Assembly (NCBI GenBank): GCA_018340375.1
Contig: JAFFJZ010000001.1
Coordinates: 41,160,001 to 41,224,000 of the forward strand
Origin: Gonatopus flavifemur
Taxonomy: Eukaryota; Arthropoda; Insecta; Hymenoptera; Dryinidae
DNA: 64,000 nt
Direction of reading: 5' to 3'
The notes beneath the pieces were generated by a model. That model had not been told where the DNA came from, did not search any database, and saw only the letters and a program-made list of their open reading frames with translations. The translations under genes and the position numbers were made by a program. Positions 43,497-53,989 of this stretch are shown one piece after another (within the stretch, counting starts at the first letter, position 1; each line of letters starts with the position of its first letter).

Positions 43497-44520
43497 ACGC
43501 GCATATCTCCCGTTCCACTCATTCGATTCCGATCAAATTCATACCACAGTTTTAGAGTGAGGCGATAGTGGTCCCATATAAGTTTCAACCTGATTGTTGC
43601 AGAAGAATTGGAGAGTTTAAGAAAAATGTAAACACAAATGGTGATTTCGCGAACGTCCATATCTCCGTTTCGTATTATCCGATTGTGATGAAACTTATAC
43701 CACGTTCTGAGTATGATCCACTAGTGGCCCCATATGTGTTTCATCCCAATCCGCGTTTTTTGGCCATATTTTGGAATTATGTTCTCCGTATGTTCGTATC
43801 ATCCGAATGCCATGGAACTTTGAGCATATTCCAATCACGAGGTGTTAGTTGTAGGATATAAATTTCAAGGAATTGAGGGAAGAAAATGATAAGCACTAAG
43901 CTTCGACACAGAATCTGAAAATCTCGTGAATGTCGCTATCATGCGGATATCTTCCGTTCCTACACTGACAGAAAAACGACCTAGTTGAAACATTCGTGAC
44001 CGTAATCACTTTGAATCTGGTTCGATTCACCAGGAAATGTGATTTCGATGACCAGAAAAAGTGGTTGAAGCAAAAATTAACTACATTTTTCAGTTTGGAA
44101 AAACCAAATTCTTTTCTTGGTGTAATAACCATAATACTCAGTTAATTTTGGCTTCAACTACTTTTTTTGGACATCACACTCATATTTTCTGGTAAATCGA
44201 ACCAGATTTCAAGTTACTGCGACCACGAATGTTTCGACCAGGTCGTTTTTCTGTCAGTGTATCATCCGATCGTTATGACACTTTTACCACAGTTTTATGT
44301 AGTACCGATAGTGGTCCCATATAAATCTCAACCTGATCCTCACAAGAAAACGGGAGACAGGAAGAAATCATGTTATCAACCATTGTCATTTTGGGACCAG
44401 GTGTGTTTTCGCTTCCTGTTATTTGATTTTGCAAACATACGTATTAAACTCATACTACGTTTCAGTTATGGCCCCATAGTGTGCCGTGTAAGTTTCATCC
44501 CAACCGGTTGAGAATTTTCT
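43497..44520 (+). repeat. Decayed ~150-bp tandem array, interrupted by a MITE
   Basis: Repeat units begin near 43497, 43657, 43790, 43942 and (beyond the MITE) about 44437. Each carries variants of CATATCTCCCGTTCC, TTATCCGATTGTGATGAAAC, TTATACCACAGTTTT, AGTGGTCCCATATAAGTTTC and ACCTGATCCTCACAAGAAAA. Units differ by many substitutions and small indels, so the array is old. The segment 43330-43496 may be a further worn unit. The array was split at its fourth unit by the MITE at 43963-44259. Confidence 0.65.
43963..44259. mobile_element. 297-bp TA-flanked palindromic MITE, CACTGACAGAAAAACGACCT ends
   Basis: TA lies at 43961-43962 and 44260-44261. Both ends read CACTGACAGAAAAACGACCT and continue as complementary arms: GTTGAAACATTCGTGACC against GTCGAAACATTCGTGGTC, then AATCTGGTTCGATT in both. 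A second copy is at 57047-57329. Confidence 0.9.
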
Positions 44521-44554
44521 TGAGTTTTTTTTTTCAACACAAACGAGGAAGCCA

Positions 44555-44807
44555 CACGGAAAGAAGAAAACAGCACTGGTTACTGTCCATAACAGCAATC
44601 AGTTGAAAAACAAATGAAAGCACGCTTGGATGATAGAGCTTAGCGCGATCACAGTGATGTGTACTGCAGTGAAATTCGTCAATGCTGCTTGGACATTAAT
44701 GGTTACTGGGAGACGCAGTAATAAACGGCGTAAATTTGATTCTCCATTTTTTTTCAATAGATTCCTGCGATTCACAGTAACACCATTGCCGTTTTCTTTT
44801 TTCCGTG
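44555..44807. mobile_element. 253-bp MITE, CACGGAAAGAAGAAAACAGC ends
   Basis: The left CACGGAAAGAAGAAAACAGC and the complement of the right CACGGAAAAAAGAAAACGGC match, and both continue with a GGTTACTG/GTGTTACTG word. A decayed relative lies at 17455-17715. No clear target duplication. Confidence 0.75.
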
Positions 44808-46560
44808 CATGTACCAATTAGCAGAGTATTTTTCCATTCGGTGTATCTGTGAATTTTTCACGCCAATATCTTTTGGTTTTTTTTTCAGCAGAAACTGAGT
44901 GTAAATTCGGTGTAAATTTACTCCAACTTCACTTCAAATAAACTAGAAAACCACGGTATTTGATGGGTATATTTGATTTTGTTAGGGTAATTCCGAATAA
45001 TTGTTTTGTTTCATACAAATCATATGGAATCGTTCAAAGTCTCTCGCGAACTTCATGCGTGAACTCTTTGTATAAGAAGAGATATATTTTTTTCGACTCA
45101 ATGCTCTAACAAAGTCCAGAATGGATTGTATGATTTTCATACATGATGAGAATTTTAATCAATGTGGAGATGAAAACTAAATGAAAAACGCGCTGTATAT
45201 TATCTGTTTTACATCCCTTCAACAGCTGTTCATCCATCATTCAGGCAAAGGGTTCTTTTGTATTGCAGTCTATGTAATACATTCTATAATCAAGGCATGT
45301 CTGTTCATTGCAGGAGATAATAATAATGATATTCTGTCACACAATGTTTCCATGGTACACATATTTCTAATTACTACGTGATTGAATTATAAATTCTAGA
45401 ACAACAATATTATCCTTCGTCTACTCACTTGATGGTATCGTTAACTATATCCTAAGTGATTTGTATATGATATTTCACCTCAATGCAAATAACTCGGAGT
45501 ATTTTATTGACTGACCTGAAACAAAAAACAAATGATCCAAATTAGAAATTGGTCGTTCATCAATGCGGTGAATGATTTATTGTGTATGTACTGAATAAAA
45601 TGAATAAAAAAAAAAACATATTTCAAAAAGGAGGGATTGAAAGAGAAGACAAACATGGCAAAATAAATTGGCTGGGTTGTATAAATTCCCTCATTCGATT
45701 GAAAACATATATGAACTGAGTTCAAAACTTCATCCCCAGTATGAAATGCTCGAGATTTGTAACTGTATTCTATAAAGGGAAATTTGGATGTTGTAGAAAT
45801 TTTCATCGTTTATAAAAACGAAACGAAAATTCAAACTTAAAAAATGTGATGGTTCATCGTTATTCATCTCCTCAAATTGACTTTTTTGAATTGGAAACAT
45901 CGTTTGAAGCATGTGCTGCAAAATTTTGGGTCTCAAATTGAGGTTCAATCTGAGTTATTCGATTATTAATTCGTTTTAATAAACGGTTTAAACTTCAGTG
46001 ACATAAATTTGGGATAAAATTGGTTTGGCAGGTGTAAAAATGGTTTTTCTGAAGTTCTCCTCTAGAACAGCGGTACAATCACATCACTTCTTTGCTGTCA
46101 TGGCAAGAATAATTGCATCTGCCACATAAGCTCGGTGTCGGTTAACTGACGTAAGGAAATTTTAGGCGTTGAACTTGCGGAATGAAAATTCCTACTTCCT
46201 TATCCATTTAGTTGATAGAGAGTTCGCATGGATGTGAATTGATTCGGTTAATTCAACTATATATTGTGAAGAAACCGATTAATTCAACAAATAGTTCTTG
46301 GGCAATTCAAGCCGCAATTTGTAACGTTCTTCATTTATCACGCGTCGAAGAATAAAATTCTCCATCGATCGTGTCGATCCCATGCTTCTTGCTTGATGGT
46401 TCCAAGGTGCCTAATGTAGATACCAGGAGTTGCTGAATCAGGATCAAAACGGGTCAAATTGTTGAATAAATAGGAACGTAATTTGCAATAAAATTCAGAT
46501 TATTTATTACGAGGCTAATCAAGTAATCAACTAATTTATATCAACATTGAAATATTTGAA
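44808..46560. other. Unique AT-rich DNA
   Basis: A 100-codon minus frame at 45504-45806 has no recognisable motif. No repeat boundaries were found. Confidence 0.4.
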
Positions 46561-47415
46561 GGGGTAATATCACTTTGTAGACGGAAAAATTGACGTTATT
46601 TTGAAAGTGTTGCCATGGAGTCAAAAAAAATTATAAATGTATGGGGTCTTTTGCATATGAAAGTGCTAGTCTTTGGGTACATAAAAACACTTTTTATTCA
46701 ATTTTTTCAATCCAAAATGGCGGCATGGTAGTACGGTCAGGAAGACATTTTTTTCTCATGGTTAAAACACGAGCGTACCGCTACAGGTCACAATTTTCAA
46801 TCTAGAACAAGAAATAAAAAAGTTCCTTGAAATATAGCTCAAAATCTAGCTATCTACATAGGATTTCTTCGAAAAACAAATTTTGAAGAAAATGGCGTTA
46901 TTTTGACATTTTTTTTCGATTCTTTCCGTAAAAAAGCTGATATCGAAAAAATCCTACGTAGATACACCAAGAGAAAAAGCATGCTCTACCGCATGAGCCC
47001 ATGCTTTTTGAGTATGAGCTCCATGCCTTCCAAGCATGCTGTCATGCATTAAAAGTACATTATAACAACAGCGTTAGAAGCGTGAAGGGCTCCCTTGCAT
47101 TTAGAACATGCTTTTTCTCTCGGTGTAGCTAGATTTTGAGCTATATTCTAAGAAACTTTTTTATTTTTTGTTCTAGATTGACAATTGTGACCAGCAGCGG
47201 TATGCCCGTTTGAACCAAGGGAAAAAAAATGTTTTTTTGACCGTACTACTATGCCACCATTTTGGATTAAAAAAATTGGATAAAAAGTGTTTCTTATACT
47301 CAAAGACTAGTACTTTCATATGCAAAAGACCCCATACATTTATAATTTTTTCTAACTTCATGGCAACACTTTGAAAATAACGTCAGCTTTTCCGTCCACA
47401 AAGTGATGTTACCCC
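46561..47415. mobile_element. 855-bp palindromic element, GGGGTAANATCACTTTGT ends
   Basis: The left GGGGTAATATCACTTTGTAG matches the complement of the right (GGGGTAACATCACTTTGTGG). The arms continue for ~320 bp: GTGTTGCCATGGAGTC, ATGTATGGGGTCTTTTGCAT, GGCGGCATGGTAGTACGGTC, ATATAGCTCAAAATCTAGCT all have close partners in the other arm. The centre is itself a smaller inverted repeat (TACATAGGATTTCTTCG near 46855 against CGAAAAAATCCTACGTA near 46946). The right arm is interrupted by the 46965-47125 MITE. Superfamily unassigned. Confidence 0.8.
46965..47125. mobile_element. 161-bp TA-flanked MITE, CACCNAGAGAAAAAGCATG ends
   Basis: TA lies at 46963-46964 and 47126-47127. The left CACCAAGAGAAAAAGCATGC and the complement of the right CACCGAGAGAAAAAGCATGT match. 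Repeated CATGC/GCATG words fill the interior. It is inserted in the right arm of the larger palindrome, so it is the younger of the two. Confidence 0.85.
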
Positions 47416-47958
47416 TCAATTTTAATACGATCGAATTCACATATGTAGCAATTCAGATAAAGGTGAACATATTTGTCATTGTTGAAAAGATAATAAGAAA
47501 TTACAACCGTATATTAATTTCATTGCCAACGCGGAAGATACGTATTATGAGTTGTAATTACTGAGTGTAATTACTGAGAGGAGAGTTTATTTTTATTTAA
47601 TAAATTTTCAGTCAGGTAGCAAAATCAATATTAATAACCCATGAACATACACTAACAGAAATAATTGATGTCACCGATAACATATTCTCACGTTCGAAGA
47701 GATCCATTCTTCAAAAAATATGTATCCTTAATACAAGAAGATTTTTCTGGAACTAAGAAGATAATTCTTGAATTGAAGGAATATTTTCTTGATTCAAGGA
47801 AACTTCTCTTGGGCCTACAACATATCAGCTATTGATCAGAAATACGTAGGTATTCTTGGAAATATTCAAAAATAAGGTTGATTAACAGTCAAGCTATACA
47901 GTCATACAATATTTTTTAACTATTAATAAATATCATCGAAGACTAATTAGCCATATTT
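47416..47958. other. Unique AT-rich DNA
   Basis: Several AAGAAGATTTTTCT and TCTTGAATTGAAGG-like words at 47690-47830 hint at a decayed MITE but no ends are clear. Confidence 0.35.
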
Positions 47959-47964
47959 ATGAGT

Positions 47965-48190
47965 AAATGGAGAAAAAACTTTATTGACGCAGCGAATCGA
48001 GGTGTTACAAATGGGATGGGAAATCTTTTGGTTAACCTAGTTAAAAATTTGCTGCCACAACTAAGTGAATTGCTAAGAGAGCAACATAATTGGCTAAAAT
48101 CCGCAAAATTTTCAGTAGTAAAAAATTCCTGTTATAGCTTAGAAGATTGCTGTCACAGGGAATTTGTTCCCGCACATAAGACGCTGTGGA
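47965..48190 (+). mobile_element. AGCAAA-family element, partial
   Basis: GGAGAAAAAACTTTATTGACGC, GCGAATCGAGGTGTTACAAA, AAAAATTTGCTGCCACAACT and GAATTGCTAAGAGAGCAACA follow the 5' two-thirds of the 39865-40311 copy. The right terminus is decayed. The open frame crossing it (47959-48399) is a by-product of the repeat and not a gene. Confidence 0.55.
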
Positions 48191-48302
48191 GCCTAAAAAA
48201 TGAGTACTCTCTAGATTTCAAACAGGGATGTGTCACTAATTGCAGTGAAGAATCGCTCACTGCGAATCAATGCATATACAATGCCCAATCAATGAATATT
48301 AA

Positions 48303-48586
48303 CCCTTCAAGTACACACAGGTGCAACTTCGCACCAATCATTTCGAGACTTTCCGTTTTTCGTCAAGAATTGATTTTATTCTCGTGTTTTTCTCACTGAT
48401 CGAATGAAATATTTGTGAATTCTCTTCCATACCATGTTAATCTGCACAGTTTTCCCTTCGGATTGAAAACGAGGTAAGGTCAAATTGGTCGAACAGGAAC
48501 CGAGTTAATAATCGGTAAAGTTTTGGGGTGCGAATTTGCACCTGTGTGTACTCCGAAGGTGTCAAAGCATGTGTGTACTTGAAAGG
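48303..48586. mobile_element. 284-bp piggyBac-like MITE with TTAA flanks
   Basis: TTAA lies at 48299-48302 and 48587-48590. The left end reads CCCTTCAAGTACACACAGGT and the complement of the right end CCTTTCAAGTACACACATGC. Subterminal GGTGCAACTTCGCACC on the left and GGTGCGAATTTGCACC on the right are paired palindromes, with GTGTGTACT words repeated at the right. This is the same general architecture as 5777-6568 with unrelated sequence. Confidence 0.85.
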
Positions 48587-48590
48587 TTAA

Positions 48591-50904
48591 CTGACTTTTG
48601 CAGTGAAATCTCGCTGATTCAAATATTCACTGATATTTCACGAATTCCATCCAGTGGTCGACTTCTAAGTGCAGAAATAAGAGGTTTCACTGATTTGAAT
48701 TTAGAGAGTAGGATAATTCCCTATCTATGAATATTCAAATATTCTCAATTCCGAGTAATTGAATTCATAGTAATCCATAATACGAATCAAACAAATTCAC
48801 CGAATTAAACTCAAATCGAATAAGTCAAACCAACAGGGCCTCTTATTGATATTTTGGGAGTTGGAATTGATATGTATTTGGTTCAACTGAAACTGAGGTT
48901 AACGAGCTAGAACCAAATTATTATTATTATCATTGCATTATGATATAATTCAATTTCATCTCTATCAGAATCGGTCCTCGATGTGGTAATAATTGTATAG
49001 AATAATTCCACTCTGCACTCTTGTGAAATGTCACACTTGTATCGAATAATTATTACTATTATGAAATCAAACACCGTCAACATGATGTGTAATATAATTC
49101 TCCTCATTTTTACTCATAGAAAAGAATTCTTACGAGCAAAATCATACGAGCATACGGACAATTATGTAATCAGCATTCTCAACGAAATCAATTATACTTC
49201 TCAAAAAAATATATCAAGTTTTGATCGACATCATCTATGAAATCTATAAAAACACAACGAAGACAATACAAAAAAGAAACCTACGTATTATTCTTTCATA
49301 AAAAAAGCATAGATTCTGTTCAAGAATAACCACCACTAGTCATGATGCCATAGTTGTATCGTAAATATCGTGCTCGTATAGAATACTTTTGTGTAGAATT
49401 CAAGTCCTCTGTATGTGTGTCGGTATCTTCTCATGGTTTTTATATCAGGAAATTTTTCCCTTCCGTAACGAACTTTTTGAATATACTTCCTAAAAATTCA
49501 GAGAAGCATATTTTTCTGCTGAACGTTGTCAAGTGTTTTTTGTGGAGGATTCATCCCTCTTTCCACGGCGACTCTTTTCGTCGACTGTTTTTGTAATGAT
49601 TTGTCTTTGTAACGAGTACACTTAAAATATTTTCAACAGATTCGAATGAAGATCCAAGATCTCTCCGTTGGATGTTGCGAGTGAAAGTTTTTGTGGCAAA
49701 CTCTTTCCTGTTTCTGGTGCTTTGTAAAATGTATGATGCATGACAGAATTATTTCGATACAAAACATATCGAAATCTTTTGAAATTTGTTCAATTCTCAG
49801 TTATGATTCAATGGAGGTTGGTGGCATCGAGATTTCAACTAATTTTCAGGCTTCGAGATAATATCGAAAGATATTTGAATGAATTCGAAGTGTCTCTTTG
49901 AGCAGCTCATTCAAGAGGTTTTATAGGAAGTGAAGTTTTTTTGCTGCTCTCAAGTATTCCTGAAGTAGGGGAGACTCGGCAGCTTTGAGCCAGTTTGTAT
50001 TCTCTATGTTTGTTTTTTTAACACTAGTGAGCAATGGAGACTCCGAAATTACACAAAGTAGTATCAAAGTATAACTCCTCGGTTACATTTTGACATTTTT
50101 CCTGTTTGGTATTTCGGAAAATTCAGTTGTCATTTGGCTTCAGGCACCCACTATGGTGAATACCCTGGGTCACTCCTTCTTATGCATGTCAGTATCATTA
50201 CAAAAAAAAATACACCATCATTCTACACTTCAATAGTATTCAGACTGGTGCAAAAAGGATCAAAGTTGTTGTTTATGAAGTTGAAATTAGTTTGGCGTTA
50301 ATTTTTCATGAGTAAGAAATTAAATGAGCAGGAAACTGGATTTTTGGAGTTGTAAGAACTTCTTTTGTAGGGAAAATCGATATTCTTCGTGATTTTGATT
50401 GTTTGTTTCGATTGATTCTTATACAAATAGTTGCTTCTCATAAAAACTCTATAAAAAATAGAAAGCATTCAGTCCCAATGCAGCCGGCCACATTGTGGCC
50501 CAGGACATCCGATTTTGAACTCCAATATATTTTTTGAAATAATATTATTCGTAACAATTATTTCATTCTTGAATTTATTGAAATGTATTCTCAGATAATA
50601 CTTTCTTTAATCGCCTGCTGATTCATTTTTTGGGAACGAAAATTTAGTGCTCCTAGTTTTAAAACTTGGAACAAAAAATTTGTTCTCGTTTCTTGGATGT
50701 GAGATATGTTTTTTTTTTGGGAGGGGAATCCAATTTTATTAATCAAATTTTGAGATATATCAGTGAAAGAAAAATCACCTTGATGTACCTGAATAGTATA
50801 CTAATAACACTACAAAAGCTTATTCTATTCAAATATGAACTTCTAGGTGGAAAAAAATCTTGAAAAATGCCTTTTTTCGTCGTTCTAATTGTATTTCCCC
50901 CCTT
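48591..50904. other. Mostly unique AT-rich DNA
   Basis: At 49967 a GGGGAGACTCGGCAGCTTTG following TA resembles the pogo-like ends, but no partner end is visible. No supported gene. Confidence 0.4.
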
Positions 50905-51299
50905 AAAGAGCGAAGAAAAAAGTGAAGAACGCTACCATTTGTCTGCATGTCTGTCATTTTTTTAATTTCCGAATTGTCATTGGTTTTATTGATACAACCT
51001 CAAACAAATATAATATATTTCATAAAATTTCTTGGATTTTTGATTCCTGATAATTTTTGTAAGTGCTAGTAGTTGTAGTAGCTCCCGATTGATCACTGTT
51101 TTTTTATAGGCGGTCATGTTTCAGCGCGTATCAACAATTCCCATGGCATTATTTTTCACTGAAAAAAATTTGTTAGTCACTTCAAGACTCAATTAACAAG
51201 TGTAAAAAACCGCGAGTTCTTTGTTTACTTCCTTTCATGAAAAAAAAATTCGAGAAAATCACGTTATTTTGGGGTCGCTGGATGAGAACCTCCCCTTAA
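50905..51299 (+). mobile_element. GGGGAGGTTCTCATC element (copy 2), left-truncated
   Basis: About 395 bp match 18708-19102 in direct orientation, with landmarks TGTCTGTCATTTTTT, ACAAATATAATATATTTCAT, CCCGATTGATCACTGTTTTT, CGTATCAACAATTCC and ATTTTGGGGTCGCTGGATGA, ending GAACCTCCCCTTAA. The left TIR and left third of copy 1 have no counterpart here. Confidence 0.8.
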
Positions 51300-53018
51300 A
51301 AAGAAAATTCTCAACATCGAGAATTATTTTACTGAATACAATATTTCATCATGGAATTCAATAAACCGTTCATGTAAAAAACCTCCATAATATTCTTATG
51401 AAGTTTCAGGCAAATTTTTCCGACAGTGACATTTTAAAAATATTCCTTTCTCCATTTTCATGTTCTCTGTACGTGAATTCCATTGTCAGATAGGAATTGA
51501 AAATAGCAGACACAAATGAGAAAAGGGTGAACAAGATTATAAGATCACACATATGTTCCTTACTTTAATAACATTTTCGGAATGAATATGAAATTATATA
51601 TTCTGTTTACATGCAAATCATACGAATTATAATTGGGAACACGTTTTGTACAATCAAAGATACATATACATGAATAAGGAAAAAAGAAAATTGTAAAAGT
51701 TCGTGCATGGTTGAAGTTTGAATTGTTCCGGTAACGAAACGAGACCTTAACTGGGGATGGAAAAATATGTTACGACTTTCGATTACTCAGAGAAAAAGAT
51801 ATACTTAAAAACATCATATTTTGTGAAGATTCCACGTGAGTTTTGCTAGAGTAAAATTATTAACGTGAATATAATTCTAAAAGTCCCATACTTTTCCATC
51901 AAAATCCAACATGGTACTTCAGAGGTTTCTCTCTGGGACTACCGGTGCCAAACCGACAGTGTCGAATAAATCAGAGATGAAAAATGATATCGGTTATCAA
52001 CGGTTCTTTGCGAATTGAATAATTATTCATCATTCCTCTTTAATTCATATCCCTTAGATTCATGACATTTCTGTGCCATCTAGGAAATAACATGGTGCTG
52101 TCCAGAATCTTTTCTTCCCTCTGAATCATTGAATGAATAATACAGAATGAACGAATAATATCTCGTTGAAATAAAATTCTCTCCAAATATTTCCCATCTG
52201 AAGATTTCCTTGGAAAGACTTCGATAAAAGTGAATGAAAATTCAATTGTGGTATGGTATTTTCTTTCATCCTCCGAGAAATGAAAGATTAGGGACGCAGT
52301 GCAAAAAGGATAACGTAGAGATTGCCTCAATCGAGAGTCAAAAATAATTAAACTTATCAGTATAATCTTCTCATGATCCAATCGAATGATCATCCATTTT
52401 CCTAAATATCCAGATCCTCGAATGATAGGGTAACAAGCTTACGTATAAAGACCGAAATACCGGTGCGAAAAATCTGCAGTTCTCAACAATGTATATATTT
52501 TCCTTCAAGATTAAACCTTCGAAGTCACACGAGGAATTAGTTTGCGACGGATTTTTCTCTTCCAATGATCTTTCGAAGGTTGCGGTTGGGAAAAAAAGAT
52601 TTTCAGTAACAAAGGATTATATTCGTTAGCCAGAACGGAAGTTAAAAGTAACGGAAAGCGGTAAGCGGATCCGGGTTATATCGGACCGTATTTCATCCGG
52701 ATTTACGTTCGCGATAAACCACGAAGTTGAATCGTGCTTCCGATCTGGTTACTTGTACACAGATACTGCCAGCGTGTTCGAGAGCTTAAAACAATGGTAG
52801 ACAGTAAACGGTTTAGATATAGATACTCTGGATGAATTCGGGACACGATATTCGTTCGACCGAGAATTATTCTTCATTGAAACGTGGAATCGAGCGGTGG
52901 AATGGACTTTCAACTGTTTTTGAGTCTCCTTGTTTCTCCTACTCTTTTCCTTTTTCTCTCTCTCCTTCTCTCCCTCAATCTTAAGCTCATCTTTATATCT
53001 TTGTACTTTCATTATCTT
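51300..53018. other. Unique DNA, partly less AT-rich
   Basis: 51765-51935 has weak terminal symmetry (CAGAGAAAAAGATATACTT against CAGAGAGAAACCTCTGAAG) and may be a small decayed MITE. 52600-52900 is GC-richer, unique and without a supported frame. CT-rich sequence begins at 52925. Confidence 0.4.
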
Positions 53019-53061
53019 TGTATCTATCTATCTATCTGACTATCTATCTATCTATCTATCT
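53019..53061. repeat. (TATC)n microsatellite
   Basis: About ten TATC/CTAT tetranucleotides with one GAC interruption, embedded in a CT-rich stretch (52925-53120). Confidence 0.9.
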
Positions 53062-53380
53062 CTGTTTGTTTGTTCCTCTCCTTCTTTTTCTCCCTTCCTT
53101 CCTTCTTCTTATTCCTCTCCCGTTCAACCCGCAGTACTGATAATTATGAATCCTTGAACAGATTAAACTGAATTTTCGCTAAATACTTACGAAATATTTT
53201 GTGCATTTGAAATAAATTCCAATAAAATACTGTCCACCTTTGATATAGCGAACAAGCCGCGTAGTTACCAATTAGTTTTATAGACGACCATGCAGATGTG
53301 TTACGTTTTGACACCGAGGAGTTTTGGAAATGATGATTAGACCGGAATTCGGATGAACATTGATTGACATTAATCGAAAC

Positions 53381-53485
53381 AAAATTTCTTGATTCAAGCA
53401 AATTGCATTGAACTGAGACAATCCGTGTTTCATATATAACGAAGACAACCATGTTTTCTTGATACAAGAATTCTTTTTTTCTGTG
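53381..53485. mobile_element. Half copy of the 63133-63345 palindrome
   Basis: AAATTGCATTGAACTGAGAC, AATCCGTGTTTCATATATAA, TTTCTTGATACAAGAATTCT and the terminal TTTTTTTCTGTG match the right arm of 63133-63345 almost exactly. The left arm is absent. TA follows at 53486-53487. Confidence 0.75.
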
Positions 53486-53487
53486 TA

Positions 53488-53822
53488 CAAAAGAAAATAC
53501 GGAAAAACGAGAAAAACATGAGAGTTTGATTAGGGTGAAATCATTACTCACAGTACATATTGTATATCTGCGTTCGCTATTTATTTTCATTTGTTTCCTA
53601 TCTACATTTTGTATTATTTCTCAATTCCTTTCTGTCTCCTGTCTCTCTATGTCACATTCCTAATCTCACTGATTTATGTGTACTCTGTACTATCACTTTT
53701 CTTCCTTTATTTCTTGCTTCTCGGGATACCCAAGCATTATCCCATACTTTGCTTCAAAGCTCACCAGTTCATTTTTTTCCTCCAACCTATTCCTTTTCTT
53801 ATCTTCAACTACCTTAAAGCAG
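53488..53822. other. CT-rich unique DNA
   Basis: Pyrimidine-rich sequence, particularly 53590-53815, which supplies the tract in front of the candidate exon at 53823. Hydrophobic frames through it reflect the T-rich composition. Confidence 0.4.
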
Positions 53823-53972
53823 GAGCAGCAACAGCGTACATCGATTTTTATCACTTAACCGACTCAAATTTCTTCCATTATTCTGCTGCATATGGTGAAC
53901 GCTTTTGTCCAAAATTACCCAGAACTGAATCCATGAGAAATGTTCAAGAATTTCTGGAATTAATACTTCAAA
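53823..53972 (+). CDS. Candidate internal exon, unknown product
   Basis: A long pyrimidine tract (53771-53812) ends in CTTAAAGCAG. It is followed by 150 bases without a stop and then a donor-like CAAA/GTGAGA at 53973. The length is a multiple of three and the frame is symmetric, so inclusion would not shift the frame. The peptide includes TAYIDFYHLTDSNFFHY, AAYGERFCPKLPRTES and an amphipathic MRNVQEFLELILQ helix, which looks more protein-like than other frames here. Without splicing at the donor, the frame stops at 53989. I do not recognise the family and have no flanking exons. Confidence 0.28.
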
Positions 53973-53989
53973 GTGAGAATAGAGAATAG

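Noticed and set aside
43093..43518. 141-codon minus frame and overlapping plus frames at 43311-43555
   Set aside because: They overlap the left margin of the decayed tandem array and have no recognisable domains.
47959..48399. 146-codon plus frame
   Set aside because: It translates an AGCAAA-family remnant and then the left end of the TTAA-flanked MITE at 48303.
49967..49990. TA followed by GGGGAGACTCGGCAGCTTTG, a possible pogo-like end
   Set aside because: No matching inverted end could be found in the following 600 bp, so an element cannot be bounded.
53144..53590. 148-codon minus frame
   Set aside because: It runs through the half-palindrome MITE at 53381-53485, so much of it is translated repeat.
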